A DNA stretch of 39,679 nt from Burkholderiales bacterium (GCA_024235755.1 JACKLV010000020.1:1-39679); one strand, 5' to 3'. Numbered from the stretch's first letter, positions 24,578 through 33,892 are shown. Program-made: numbers and translations. The notes: generated from the letters alone by a model not told the origin.

Positions 24578-27427
24578 TTATCGGGTTACCGCCCGTTTTT
24601 GTTGTCTGCCCGCCAAATTTGGCTGCTGACTATCCGCACGGGTCTGCAGCTTTTGAACTTTGGCCTGAACGAGAGCTTTGTCAACGACCGATCCAACCTG
24701 GCGTTTGACCGCACCGATTCCCAACGCGCTTTTACTGGCCAGATCGTTAAAATCACTCAGTTTCTGTGATACCTGTTCACCGGGTGCAAACACCGGAAAC
24801 ACGGTAACCCCATGAACCAGTCCGGCCGCTTCAATTGCTTTTTGTCTGCCGGCATTGATTTCATTGCTCGATTCCAGGTGTTGATCGTCATCACCGGCAA
24901 TCACGATCATCTTGTCCGGATAGCGCTCATGTAAAAGCTTTGCAACCGGTACAAGATTACCCGAATCAAATGCCGCCACCACCGGGCAATCCAGCGCAAC
25001 TGACACCGTATCTGCAGTCGCATAACCTTCAGCGATCACAATGGCTTTTACTTCATCCAGTGCAGCCAGGCCTTGATTGCTGCCGTCAACCACATAAAAG
25101 TGGCCTTCCTTCTGGCTGCCTGCCGCAAACAGCTTGGCGCCGTTCGGTTGTATCGTTTGTACACTTCGAATATTGCCATTCACATCATAAATCGGCAACA
25201 ACAGATCGCCGGCGACAAATACCAGGCTGTCGGGGTGTTGCTCGCGTACCGTTTTGACCGCCTGCCGGTCGCGGCAGATTTTAATCATGGTGTCTTCCGG
25301 TAAATCTTCCGCACTTTCAGGCACGACCTTCAAACCACCCGGTCTTGCCCCTTTGTCCTGCAGATAAGGATGATCAGCGTCAGCCTGTGGCGCGATGGCG
25401 AGCAGTTTCCCGATGACATCAGCTACTTTCAGTTGCTGCGCATGAAGTTCTGCATTCCGCGCCTGTTGTTTGATCGCAACCTGTGCGGCAAATGCGGCCT
25501 TTTGTGCGTCGGTCAGGGTATATCCTTTCGCCTTCCAGCGTGTCTCGGATTTGGTACGGTTGTTGATAAAATAGCCGGCAGGATGATTGTCCAGGTGCGC
25601 GACATAAAAACCGGACTTTTGACCGGCCTTGTCGCCGGCCACCTTGATGCGGTGCTTGTGGCCATCCATCAGCGGATGATTACCATCAACAACACAGCCG
25701 TTGGCACGCAGCAGTTCGGCAAACTCCACTTGCGGCGATATCGCCGGTTGCTGTTGTTGGGCTGCATTTTCAGGGAACCAGCGCTGTAGTGCACGAATAT
25801 CTGCGTTCTTGCCTGCATACCATGCTTTAGCCGCTTTATCCCAGCGCGCACCGGCAGATTTGGCCAGGTCTTTCTCAGCGTAAGGGACTGCCAGGTATTG
25901 GCGCGCATTGTCGGCCAGCGAGTCCTGGTTTTTGGGTGTGCGGGTATTGGGTTGTGTGTTTTGCGGTTGCCTGTTTTCTGTGTCCGGATTGTCGCCGCTC
26001 CTCAATGCATCAATGCGTGCAAGTTTGGCGGCCTTTTCATGCTCATCGCGTTCTGCCACGGCATCAATCAAGGCCAGCTTTTCTGCGGCATCCTGCGCAT
26101 GCAGCTCCACTTCAAAATCCGCCGCCCAGGCCCAGGTGCGATCTAGAAGTTGGACACTGATATTCCAGAATTCAGGTTCAACCTCCGGTTTATCTACCGC
26201 AACTACATGGCCGGAACCCTTATCATTCATTTCAACCGCACTAGCTTGTATCTCGACACGGCCATTCCAGTCGGCAGGAATTGTAAATCCCAGCTTGTCT
26301 TTTGAGATGTGTTCAAATTCGAGGTTGTCGATACTGGCGTTTCTGTAGAATCTGAGTGCGTCGGCAACCAGGTAGATGGCGTCCTGGTCCTTTGCTGTGA
26401 GGCTTTCTGTCAGTTTTTGTAACTGCTGGATATTGTGCTGTGCCACGGTCGCCAGATCAGGCGCCAGGTTTGCTGTATAGCTTGCGATGTCCTGTTTGAT
26501 TTCATCCATTCTGACGGCCTCCTGTGCTACCATGTCCTGCTCGCGTGCAAACCCCATGACATATTCCTGAATTTTTTCTGCATCGGCTGCTGCACGAAAG
26601 ATTTCAGTGGGGTCTTCCTCCAGTGCCTTGATCCATGCACCGACATACGCCACATGCTGGCCTGGATCATGACCAATGCCAAGTTCCGCCCCAAGCAGCA
26701 TGCTGGCAATCTCCGCGCGCAGCTCTTCCCGGGCATAGCCTTCACTGCCGAAAGGATGCGCGAGATCACGGCTCAAACGCGATGCGTGGCCCGTCCAGTG
26801 TCCAAGCTCATGCAGTGCGGTGGCGTAATAGCGGTCCGGTGTTTCAAACTGGTGCTGGTGCGGCAGATGAATACTGTCTGTTTTGGGCCGGTAAAATGCC
26901 CGGTCATGTTCGCCATGTTCAATTACAGCACCGGCTGCCTGCAAGATTGCTTCAGCGCGCTCGATCGGATGCCAGCTTGGTGGATCGATGACCAGATCCG
27001 GCAGGTTATCAATCTGGGCGGCATTGAACACGGTGGCGTAAAACACTCTGGGACGCTCAAGCTTAAACTGCTCCTTGACCGGTTTGCCGTCATTGTTCAA
27101 AACGGGTTTGCCGTGTTCATCCTTTTTGATACGCTCATCATTAAACTTCCAGTACTGGATCAGGGTACTCTTTTCACCTTTGCGCACCTGTGCGCCCTGC
27201 CCTGCAGCCTGTTTATAGGTCAGCCAGCGCGGGTCCTGATATCCCTGACTCATCAGATACAAGGCATTGATGCCCCGGTAGCGTTTTTGCGTGGTCGGAT
27301 TGTTTGGAAACGATAGCAATGGATCGCCGGGCTGCCATGGCTTTTGCCACGGCGCCGTGCCTTGCTTTAACTGTGCAATCAGGTTTTCTGCGACCTGTAC
27401 AGGGTAGGCCTTTCTGGATTTGTCCAT
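24578..27427 (-). CDS. traC: TraC-like DNA primase with ArdC N-terminal domain and Toprim core
   Basis: 949 residues from ATG 27427 (GGAGGG 7 nt upstream). Domains in order: ArdC-type single-stranded DNA-binding domain (about 5-130, 'GTAPWQKPW', 'YRGINALYL'), a zincin-like segment with 'HELGHWTGH' (206-214), a helical linker, a DUF5710-like module ('YLAVPYAEKDLAKSAGARWD'), a Zn-free primase-like region ('HPYLQDKGARPGGLKV') and a Toprim_3 domain ('AIVIAEGYATADTVSVAL', 'VIAGDDD') with the acidic residues intact. RP4 TraC has a related layout: its N-terminus resembles ArdC antirestriction proteins and it enters the recipient to prime the complementary strand. The gene closes the traI-traG-traF block. 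Confidence 0.9.
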   Translation of the reverse strand: MDKSRKAYPVQVAENLIAQLKQGTAPWQKPWQPGDPLLSFPNNPTTQKRYRGINALYLMSQGYQDPRWLTYKQAAGQGAQVRKGEKSTLIQYWKFNDERIKKDEHGKPVLNNDGKPVKEQFKLERPRVFYATVFNAAQIDNLPDLVIDPPSWHPIERAEAILQAAGAVIEHGEHDRAFYRPKTDSIHLPHQHQFETPDRYYATALHELGHWTGHASRLSRDLAHPFGSEGYAREELRAEIASMLLGAELGIGHDPGQHVAYVGAWIKALEEDPTEIFRAAADAEKIQEYVMGFAREQDMVAQEAVRMDEIKQDIASYTANLAPDLATVAQHNIQQLQKLTESLTAKDQDAIYLVADALRFYRNASIDNLEFEHISKDKLGFTIPADWNGRVEIQASAVEMNDKGSGHVVAVDKPEVEPEFWNISVQLLDRTWAWAADFEVELHAQDAAEKLALIDAVAERDEHEKAAKLARIDALRSGDNPDTENRQPQNTQPNTRTPKNQDSLADNARQYLAVPYAEKDLAKSAGARWDKAAKAWYAGKNADIRALQRWFPENAAQQQQPAISPQVEFAELLRANGCVVDGNHPLMDGHKHRIKVAGDKAGQKSGFYVAHLDNHPAGYFINNRTKSETRWKAKGYTLTDAQKAAFAAQVAIKQQARNAELHAQQLKVADVIGKLLAIAPQADADHPYLQDKGARPGGLKVVPESAEDLPEDTMIKICRDRQAVKTVREQHPDSLVFVAGDLLLPIYDVNGNIRSVQTIQPNGAKLFAAGSQKEGHFYVVDGSNQGLAALDEVKAIVIAEGYATADTVSVALDCPVVAAFDSGNLVPVAKLLHERYPDKMIVIAGDDDQHLESSNEINAGRQKAIEAAGLVHGVTVFPVFAPGEQVSQKLSDFNDLASKSALGIGAVKRQVGSVVDKALVQAKVQKLQTRADSQQPNLAGRQQKRAVTR

Positions 27428-27428
27428 G

Positions 27429-27658
27429 TCATTGCCCTCCATCCGTTGATTGCGCCTGATCAATGCAGCTCTCGAGCGCATCGGCTTCGCTTAACGCATC
27501 TTCAAAGAACGCACCAAGTAGTTGTGCTTCATCCGGATCGAACTCAGCCTGGAATCCCGGTGTTTGCGCATCGAGTAGCTTTTCAAAAGCCAGCTGATCC
27601 TGAGTAGCCGATTCATCCAGACGATCAGGATCTGTTTCATCATTGACGGGATTTTTCA
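27429..27658 (-). CDS. Small acidic protein between traF and traC
   Basis: 75 residues starting at ATG 27658, with AAGGAG 8 nt upstream; longer starts in the same frame run through traF and lack this signal. The product is strongly acidic ('DETDPDRLDESATQ', 'AEFDPDEAQLLGAFFEDALS') without hydrophobic segments. It overlaps the end of traF by 19 nt and stops one base before the traC start, so translation is coupled in the operon. The position corresponds to small genes such as traD in the RP4 Tra1 region, but sequence does not prove that. Function unknown. Confidence 0.75.
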
Positions 27659-28215
27659 TGGTGAGACTCCTTGTTGTGGGAATTCCAGGTGAATTGCGCA
27701 CGCACGACATGCAGAATCTGTGATTGATGCGATGGGCCGAAATAGCGTGCATCGAGTGAATGGGGATGCAGGTCTGCCAGCAGCAGGTATTCCGATTCAT
27801 TGAGTACCGCATCCAGCGTGTATTGCGGTAACTGGATGACTGCCGGATTGGTTGCTACCTGCGCAGTATTGGGCAGCAGCTGGCCATTGATACGAATGCC
27901 TGCTCGATCGATGCGAACATGATCGTTTTCAACTGCATAAACCTGCTTGAGCAATTGTCCGTAACCACCCGGGCAGTCGCCTGAGAACAGCACACCCCTA
28001 TCCATAGCCCTATCAAAACCATCCATCTGCGGCGGACAGAATGCGACGTATGCGCCTTTTGCGATGGGTTCATCCACAGTTTTGTAAAACCCCACCGGCA
28101 GACTTGCCGTGGTGTTGAGATAAATACCCGAAACACGCAACCCAATACTCAGTACAAACAAACCCGCACTGATGGTGAGTACAGATACAGTCAGCATTTT
28201 GAGCGGTTTTGTCAT
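27640..28215 (-). CDS. traF: TraF-type signal peptidase of conjugation systems
   Basis: 191 residues, S26 peptidase family. An N-terminal signal anchor ('MLTVSVLTISAGLFVLSIGL') is followed by the TraF pattern: Ser38 in 'NTTASLPVGFYK', Lys90 in 'GQLLKQVYA' and Asp155 in 'SLDARYFGP'. RP4 TraF uses Ser37, Lys89 and Asp155 to process and cyclise the TrbC pilin. The start codon overlaps the traG stop (ATGA). Its presence implies that a TrbC-type pilin is encoded on the same plasmid outside this window. Confidence 0.93.
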   Translation of the reverse strand: MTKPLKMLTVSVLTISAGLFVLSIGLRVSGIYLNTTASLPVGFYKTVDEPIAKGAYVAFCPPQMDGFDRAMDRGVLFSGDCPGGYGQLLKQVYAVENDHVRIDRAGIRINGQLLPNTAQVATNPAVIQLPQYTLDAVLNESEYLLLADLHPHSLDARYFGPSHQSQILHVVRAQFTWNSHNKESHHEKSRQ

Positions 28216-30077
28216 GACAGCAATCCGTCAGTATCGGCGGCGGTCAACTGGTCGCTAAAACCCAGTGGATTGACCTTTGCGCGTGCCGCAAAGGTTTCAT
28301 CCTGGAAATACAGCGGCTGCACGCCGTAGATCGCCGGATAGCCTGCGGCATAAATAATCATGTCGCCAGGCTTTGTAATTCTGCCGCTGGCGTCCTTGAC
28401 GGCGCCGGGCAGGCGCATGCATTCATCGGGGGTCATTAATGCGCGCTGTGTTTCCTGCAGCGTGCGCGTGACATGCCCGTGCATCATCGATGCGCGTTTG
28501 CCGCTGGTGGTAATCTGCTCCCTGATTACCGTGGTCTGGCCGGTCAGCTTTGATAAGTGTTCCGCGGTTTCAATACGGTTCGGGGCAAACGCGGTCTGGA
28601 TATGACAGTTCGATGTAATCGCTTCATCATGTCCGTAACCGGATTCGCGGCTTTTAAGCTGGTTGATGTCCTGGCAGATCAGATACGCCTTGATACCGTA
28701 GCCGGCGATAAATGCCAGAGATTCCTGAAAGATCTCCAGTTTGCCAAGGCCTGGAAACTCATCGAGCATCAGCAGCAGCCGGTGTTTGTAGTGTGCAACA
28801 GGTTCCCCATTCCTGAACGCCATCTGATCTGCGAGTTTACGCACGATCATATTGAGCAGGATACGGATTAACGGGCGCAGCCGCGATTTGTCATTTGGGT
28901 GTGACACAATGTACAGACTGACAGCGTTGTCATGGTGCATGAGATCGCGAATACAGAAATCGGAATCGCCGATATTGCCGGCCACGATCGGATCGCGGTA
29001 CAAGGACAGATACGACTTGACGGTGGATAATACCGAACCGGCTTCTTCTTCGGGGCGATCGAGCATATCGCGGGCAGCGGCGGCAATCACTGGATGTGTC
29101 TGGCCGTCCAGATAGTCCTGCGTCACCATTTCCATCCACAGTTCCTGAATGTCGCGGTTGGGATCGGACAATAACGCATCGACAGCCGGCAGGGTGGCCG
29201 GTATGCCGTCCCGCTGTGATCTGTACAGCACATGCAGAATCAGGCCGACCAGCAGCGCCTGTGCGGTCTTCTGCCAGTGTGTCTCCAACCCCTTGCCGTC
29301 CGGATCGACAATCAGATTGGTCAGATTCTGTACATCGGCCACCTCAGCGCCGCTGCCGGTGATGATTTCATCAAGGGGGTTCCAGTGACAGCTCAAAGTG
29401 GATGCCGGATCAAAACGCAGTACCTTGTTGTGAGCGTGTTGTTTGCGCCATCCGGCAGTCAATGCCCACAGTTCGCCTTTAAGATCGGTAATAACCGCGC
29501 TTTGCGTCCAGGAGAGCAGTGTCGGGATTACCAGACTCACACCCTTGCCGGAACGGGTCGGGGCAAAGCACAACACATGTTCGGGCCCACTGTGTTTGAG
29601 ATAATGCGTTTTGCCGGACTTGTCGCGCCAGGCGCCGACATAAACCGCATCTTGACGCCTTTGTCGCCCGGCAGGTAATAATCCTGCGGCCTCGATGTCG
29701 GCCCTGATTGCCCATCGGGCTGAGCCATACAGTTTCTGGTGGGTTTTCGAAGAATTGGCCATCACCATCTTGATAACCAGTACCAAAATCAACCCGGTAC
29801 TGGAAAACAATACCCCGAAACCGGCCGCCAGGTCAAAGATGCCTGAATGCCTGTCATACCACTGATCGGTCCACACCAGAATCGACCAGGGTGCGTAGAC
29901 ATGATTGAACTGTGCGCCCAGTTGCGCCTGGTAATGAAACTGGTGTGCAAAATACTGGGTGGCAACCTGAAACCCGCCAATCAGGAAGACGGCGGCGAGC
30001 AGGCGGATGATCCAGCTATTGCTTGACGTATCCTGGTTCTGATCGAAAGGTCTGTGATGCCTGTTGTCTGGACTCAT
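28212..30077 (-). CDS. traG: TraG coupling protein (VirD4 family)
   Basis: 621 residues. Two N-terminal transmembrane helices (about 23-40 and 83-104) anchor it in the inner membrane; the cytoplasmic ATPase part carries Walker A 'APTRSGKGVSLVIPTLL' (172-188) and Walker B 'LLLMLDEFPGLGKLEIFQES' with Asp439 and Glu440. The 'FPTRSGKGV' form and the 'TSNCHIQTAFAPN' motif are typical of the VirD4/TraG family, which delivers the relaxase-DNA complex to the type IV secretion channel. The start overlaps the traI stop (ATGA) and the stop overlaps the traF start, giving a tightly coupled operon. No defect is visible. Confidence 0.96.
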   Translation of the reverse strand: MSPDNRHHRPFDQNQDTSSNSWIIRLLAAVFLIGGFQVATQYFAHQFHYQAQLGAQFNHVYAPWSILVWTDQWYDRHSGIFDLAAGFGVLFSSTGLILVLVIKMVMANSSKTHQKLYGSARWAIRADIEAAGLLPAGRQRRQDAVYVGAWRDKSGKTHYLKHSGPEHVLCFAPTRSGKGVSLVIPTLLSWTQSAVITDLKGELWALTAGWRKQHAHNKVLRFDPASTLSCHWNPLDEIITGSGAEVADVQNLTNLIVDPDGKGLETHWQKTAQALLVGLILHVLYRSQRDGIPATLPAVDALLSDPNRDIQELWMEMVTQDYLDGQTHPVIAAAARDMLDRPEEEAGSVLSTVKSYLSLYRDPIVAGNIGDSDFCIRDLMHHDNAVSLYIVSHPNDKSRLRPLIRILLNMIVRKLADQMAFRNGEPVAHYKHRLLLMLDEFPGLGKLEIFQESLAFIAGYGIKAYLICQDINQLKSRESGYGHDEAITSNCHIQTAFAPNRIETAEHLSKLTGQTTVIREQITTSGKRASMMHGHVTRTLQETQRALMTPDECMRLPGAVKDASGRITKPGDMIIYAAGYPAIYGVQPLYFQDETFAARAKVNPLGFSDQLTAADTDGLLS

Positions 30078-31669
30078 AGCGATATTCCTCTGGAAGTACG
30101 GGTTTTAGTGAAGCGTTGCTGTTGCATCAACTGCCGGCGGTACTGCTCAAGCGCCGGATCATCAAAGGTGGCGCGAATGCCGTGCTGCACCGCAGCCCGC
30201 GCAATCGCTTTTTTAAAATCATCGTCACCGTTGATGACCAGCCGGCTGCCGTATCGTTTGACGGCTACCTGCAGAATGCCGGCAAATGATGTATCTGCCG
30301 CATTGGATGGAATATGCAGTCGCCTGCCGTCATCGCGTACCGTTGTGCTACCCATTCGGTAAATCACGGTACCGCTTCTGGTGATCGATTCGATACTGCC
30401 CATGCCGGACCGATTGCCTCGTGTTTGATTGCCGCCAACATAATTGCCTGTAACCGCTTTGCGCCATGTATTTCTGGCGCGCAGCACCGCAAGCGCTTCA
30501 TCATTACCGCTGTTCGCTTCAATACCGAGCCAGTCAAGCCAGGCCATTCTGGGATACCGGGCTTTGGAGCTGGCATAATCGCGGCGGTAGTCGCGCTTGA
30601 TGATGGCCAGAGATGTTTTGAACTGCAGGCTGACCGTTGCATACAGTGCTTTCTTACCCAGCTTGCCGGCAGGCAGGTTTTTGATGATAGTGCGTTTGAG
30701 TCGGGCCTTTTGTTTGGCGCGGTCAATCAGCCGGTCACGTTGATTGCGCAGCATAACCCACGCAGTTTGGCGTACACCGGCTGCCTGGCTTTGTGCCTGC
30801 TGGTAGCGTGCATAGAGTTTTGATGTATCAATGCGGTTTTGCAGTGGTCTGGGCTGGTAGTGTTTGCGCTTCTGGGATGTTCTCGCAGTTTCTTGAGTAT
30901 GCGCAGCCTGCTCAAATGCGCCCAGTCGCTTCACAAGACTGCTTTTGGACAGCGACCGGTCAACGGAACTGGCTTTAACCGCGACACCGCTGTCCGAGAC
31001 AAACACCAGGCCGTTGCCGCGTTCCCTGATTTCAAGGCCGTGGCTTTGAAGAACCGCATGGAGATTCTGCCAGGTATCAGTGCTTTTGATTTCAGCAAGG
31101 CACTCGCGCCTGATCCAGCCGAGAAGGCTCTCAGTGCCGGCCTTGTTTTCGATGTCCTGTATGACTCGGTCGGTCTGATCAATCCGGGTTTCGTGATTGA
31201 CTTTGGTCAGACCGTATTCCTGCTCGATCTGCTCGCAAAGTGTCGCAACCTTTTTGTAGTCATAGTAAGGATTATGAATAGTGAGTTTTGCGGGATGAAT
31301 CTTGTTGATGGCAATGTGGACATGCAGGTGATTGGTATCGTCATGTACCACACTGATCCGTTGATGGCCTGTAAAACCCAATACTTCACAAAACCGTTCT
31401 TCTATCACAGCCAGATCGGTAGTCGACAACCGTTCTCCTTCCGGGAAACTCAATACCAGGTGACAGGTTTTGTCGGATCGGGCACGCTTATTCATTTCCT
31501 GCGTGTTTTGGATCTCAAGCAACGCTGCGCTCAGTTCATCCGTATAGCAGTTTGTAACCGCCACCTGGCCGATGCGCTCGCTCTTGCCCTGGGGATCGGT
31601 CAGATACTTCACCAACGCAGAGAAGTTGCTTTTGCGTAGTGATTTGATGGGGATGATTTTAGCAATCAT
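30074..31669 (-). CDS. traI: TraI relaxase (MOBP type)
   Basis: 531 residues, shorter than the 732 of RP4 TraI. Motif I has Tyr22 ('ALVKYLTD'), motif II Ser74 ('HLVLSFPEGE') and motif III the histidine triad around His116 ('DTNHLHVHIAINKIH'); all three fall on the same residue numbers as in RP4 TraI. Tyr22 should cut oriT and stay linked to the 5' end. The C-terminal part contains a LPD7-like domain ('VIYRMGSTTVRDDGRRLHI', 'YGSRLVINGDDDFKKAIARA'). It starts 22 bp after the end of traJ and overlaps traG. The nic candidate is at 32154/32155, in the gap on the other side of traJ. Confidence 0.95.
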   Translation of the reverse strand: MIAKIIPIKSLRKSNFSALVKYLTDPQGKSERIGQVAVTNCYTDELSAALLEIQNTQEMNKRARSDKTCHLVLSFPEGERLSTTDLAVIEERFCEVLGFTGHQRISVVHDDTNHLHVHIAINKIHPAKLTIHNPYYDYKKVATLCEQIEQEYGLTKVNHETRIDQTDRVIQDIENKAGTESLLGWIRRECLAEIKSTDTWQNLHAVLQSHGLEIRERGNGLVFVSDSGVAVKASSVDRSLSKSSLVKRLGAFEQAAHTQETARTSQKRKHYQPRPLQNRIDTSKLYARYQQAQSQAAGVRQTAWVMLRNQRDRLIDRAKQKARLKRTIIKNLPAGKLGKKALYATVSLQFKTSLAIIKRDYRRDYASSKARYPRMAWLDWLGIEANSGNDEALAVLRARNTWRKAVTGNYVGGNQTRGNRSGMGSIESITRSGTVIYRMGSTTVRDDGRRLHIPSNAADTSFAGILQVAVKRYGSRLVINGDDDFKKAIARAAVQHGIRATFDDPALEQYRRQLMQQQRFTKTRTSRGISL

Positions 31670-31691
31670 AACAATTTTAGCTGCTCAAACT

Positions 31692-32033
31692 TTATTTTTT
31701 ACGTAAGTCTAATATGGCCGACAGCATTTTGTTTTGCGTTGTGCGTATTGAGAACAGCGTTTCTTCAATTTCAGCCTTGCTGGTTATTTTTATCCGTACA
31801 TCATTTGTCAGCCACATTTTTAGTAACCCCCCTACCCTGCCCAGATCGCCATTGACCTTTAGCAGCTTTTCTACCTGCTGATGATCAATAACACTTTTAA
31901 CGGTGTACCCCAGACTGATTTCGCGCATAAATTTCGCAACCGACAAACCTGTGTCGCGCGCTTTGCTTTTAATCGCCTGTTCTTCTGCTGCGCTAACAGG
32001 TACACGAAGATGCTTGTTACGTATGCCGGTCAT
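31692..32033 (-). CDS. traJ: TraJ-like oriT-binding relaxosome protein
   Basis: 113 residues of the MobC/TraJ ribbon-helix-helix group: 'LRVPVSAAEEQAIKSKARDT' then 'GLSVAKFMREISLGYTV' is the usual DNA-binding start, followed by helices 'NGDLGRVGGLLKMWL' and 'EETLFSIRTTQNKMLSAILD'. TraJ of RP4 binds the oriT inverted repeat next to nic and recruits TraI. It is the first gene of the leftward operon, immediately upstream of traI, and oriT lies directly upstream. The start ATG at 32033 has AGGAGAATC before it, a proper Shine-Dalgarno. Confidence 0.9.
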   Translation of the reverse strand: MTGIRNKHLRVPVSAAEEQAIKSKARDTGLSVAKFMREISLGYTVKSVIDHQQVEKLLKVNGDLGRVGGLLKMWLTNDVRIKITSKAEIEETLFSIRTTQNKMLSAILDLRKK

Positions 32034-32108
32034 GATTCTCCTTTTTTGGCGTTGATGGCCTCGAAGAGCAAGATTCGTTGAGCACAGACATGTGCGAATA
32101 AGATGAAA

Positions 32109-32160
32109 GTGAAGTTTGGTAACTTTTAAAAGTTAGCTAACTTCACATATCTTGCCCTGA
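32109..32160 (+). other. Origin of transfer (oriT) with predicted nic site
   Basis: Between divergent traJ and traK lies a 38-bp palindrome (32109-32146) with arms of 19 bp and two mismatched pairs; its centre AACTTTTAAAAGTT is perfect. Eight bases beyond its right arm is TATCTTG|CCCTG, matching the MOBP nic consensus YATCYTG|Y, with the cut predicted between 32154 and 32155. RP4 has the same layout: a 19-bp inverted repeat bound by TraJ, 8 bp from nic. The rest of the 334-bp gap is AT-rich, as expected for TraK binding. Confidence 0.88.
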
Positions 32161-32367
32161 AATGGTACTTCATAGAGTCAATATACCAGTAATTAAAATA
32201 TTTACAATACCCATTATATTGGTTTATTATTACCAAAAGTAGTTGAAATAAATGGGTTTATGGTTTTCAGAAAATTTATTAAACAATTTGGAAACTTGAA
32301 TCAAGAGAAATAAACAGAAATAATTTTTTATGTTCGCCAAAAATATATTTCAAATGGATATAGGAAC

Positions 32368-32727
32368 ATGGCTATGAATAAATCATTATCAGAGAGACTT
32401 GCGTTATCTGTTCGTCATGACGAGAAGGCAAGACAATCGTTTCCTGACGTGATCGCACTGCGGCCGGAAATAGAGCAGGCGTTAAACGATGGCTGGACCA
32501 GGCGTCAGATATGGGAACTGTTACATACCGAAGGAAAGATCAAATGCACCTACCAGTGGTTCGTCACTCTGGTCAACCGGCACATTAACAACAAACAATG
32601 TAATACATCCTCTCAAAGAAAGAAGAACCATCGGTCTAGTGACAATGCAGGTTCTTCATTTTCCGCTCAATCAGAAAACCCCGGCTTTAGTTTTGAATCA
32701 ACATTTAACAAAGAGGAGTTGATCTAA
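32368..32727 (+). CDS. traK: TraK-like oriT-binding protein
   Basis: 119 residues. The N-terminal half has an arrangement like RP4 TraK ('RHDEKARQSFPDVIALRPEI' and 'LNDGWTRRQIWELLHTEGKI', a helix-turn-helix-like segment used to bind and bend oriT). The Ser/Asn-rich C-terminus appears flexible. Start may be ATG 32368 or, better spaced from AGGA, ATG 32374. It begins the rightward operon traK-traL-traM and its stop overlaps the traL start as TAATG. Similarity is in position and pattern; sequence similarity to RP4 TraK is modest. Confidence 0.82.
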   Translation: MAMNKSLSERLALSVRHDEKARQSFPDVIALRPEIEQALNDGWTRRQIWELLHTEGKIKCTYQWFVTLVNRHINNKQCNTSSQRKKNHRSSDNAGSSFSAQSENPGFSFESTFNKEELI

Positions 32728-33458
32728 TGGCAAAGATACATATGGTTCTTCAGGGTAAAGGCGGTGTCGGTAAATCCTTTATTGCATCGACGCTGGCACA
32801 GCATAAACTTGCCAAAGGCAAGAAACTCTTGTGCATTGATACCGACCCTGTCAATGCGACATTTAATGGGTTCAAAAAACTGAATGTACGGCAAGTCAAT
32901 GTCATGTCCGGAGACGAGATTGACGCAAGACGATTTGATGAATTGATTGAACTCATAGCCAAGGCCGAAGGTGATGTGATCATAGATAATGGTGCCAGCA
33001 CCTTTGTGCCAATGTCACATTATCTGATCAGCAACCAGATCCCTGCCCTACTCCATGATCTGGATCATGAACTGGTTGTTCATACCGTCATCACCGGGAG
33101 CCAGGCATTGCTGGATACGCTCAACGGCTTTTCCCAGCTCATCAAACAATTTCCAAAGGAAGTGTTGTTTGTTGTCTGGCTTAATCCCTACTGGGGAGAG
33201 ATCACAATGGACGGTAAACAATTTGAAGAAATGAGAGTCTATCTGGACAACAAAGCCCGTGTTTCAGCGATTATTCGTATACCGGACTACAAGGCGGATA
33301 CCTTCGGTAAGGATTTAAGTCAAATCCTGCAGGCAAAACTCACTTTCAGTGAGGCATTGGAAAACAAAACCCTACCTATCATGGTAAGGCAACGGCTCAC
33401 TATCATCAAGAAACAGTTATTCACTAACATTGAAAATGTGGCTGCTGTTTTGACATGA
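32727..33458 (+). CDS. traL: TraL-like ParA-superfamily ATPase
   Basis: 243 residues with the deviant Walker A 'GKGGVGKSFIASTLAQ' (residues 10-25), a switch region 'LLCIDTDPVNATFNGF' and a Walker B-like 'DVIIDNGASTFVP'. These are the hallmarks of the MinD/ParA family; TraL of RP4 belongs to it and is an accessory transfer protein. It shares an A with the stop of traK and its stop overlaps the traM start (ATGA), so the three genes are translationally coupled. Confidence 0.9.
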   Translation: MAKIHMVLQGKGGVGKSFIASTLAQHKLAKGKKLLCIDTDPVNATFNGFKKLNVRQVNVMSGDEIDARRFDELIELIAKAEGDVIIDNGASTFVPMSHYLISNQIPALLHDLDHELVVHTVITGSQALLDTLNGFSQLIKQFPKEVLFVVWLNPYWGEITMDGKQFEEMRVYLDNKARVSAIIRIPDYKADTFGKDLSQILQAKLTFSEALENKTLPIMVRQRLTIIKKQLFTNIENVAAVLT

Positions 33459-33892
33459 CCCGCAGCGATTCAGATTACTTGCATAAAGTCATTGAAAGGG
33501 TCGCCGCAAAGCACGGTATTGCCCTGTCAAATGATGATCCTGTGCTCATGGTGCACACACTCAATGAGATTCTGCTCGAAGATAACGCCAGGGCGCATCA
33601 GCTGTTATTAAATGATTTCAGGTCTGTACTGGAAGAGTCCATCGGTCGCCTGGAATCAGCGAATACAAGAACCGGCGCCCTGCCCTCTCCCGACAACAAA
33701 AACATACTCGCAAACCGACAATTCCTGCAGCGTTTTATTGAATCGGCTGATCAGGAAATTAACACGCGCCTTATTGAGAAAATCAGTGCTATTTCTGCTT
33801 TGTGTAAATACGCAAGGCAGGCGGCCATTATCAACCTGATGGCTGCTACTGTTTTTATGTCCGCCATTTTAGTTGCTTTGGTTGTTTTCTAA
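33455..33892 (+). CDS. traM: TraM-like protein with C-terminal membrane helix
   Basis: 145 residues: a cytoplasmic helical domain ('LHKVIERVAAKHGIALSNDD', 'ILLEDNARAHQLLLNDFRSV') and one C-terminal transmembrane helix ('AIINLMAATVFMSAILVALV', about residues 123-144). It takes the position of RP4 traM, last of the traKLM operon, and has a comparable size. It may tether an accessory factor to the membrane; its biochemical role is unknown. The start codon overlaps traL. Confidence 0.85.
   Translation: MTRSDSDYLHKVIERVAAKHGIALSNDDPVLMVHTLNEILLEDNARAHQLLLNDFRSVLEESIGRLESANTRTGALPSPDNKNILANRQFLQRFIESADQEINTRLIEKISAISALCKYARQAAIINLMAATVFMSAILVALVVF

Noticed and set aside
26435..27316. 293-codon frame opposite traC
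   Set aside because: Antisense to a primase with clear domains; no ribosome binding site or family motif.
30839..31639. 266-codon frame opposite traI
   Set aside because: Antisense shadow of the relaxase gene, which has all catalytic motifs.
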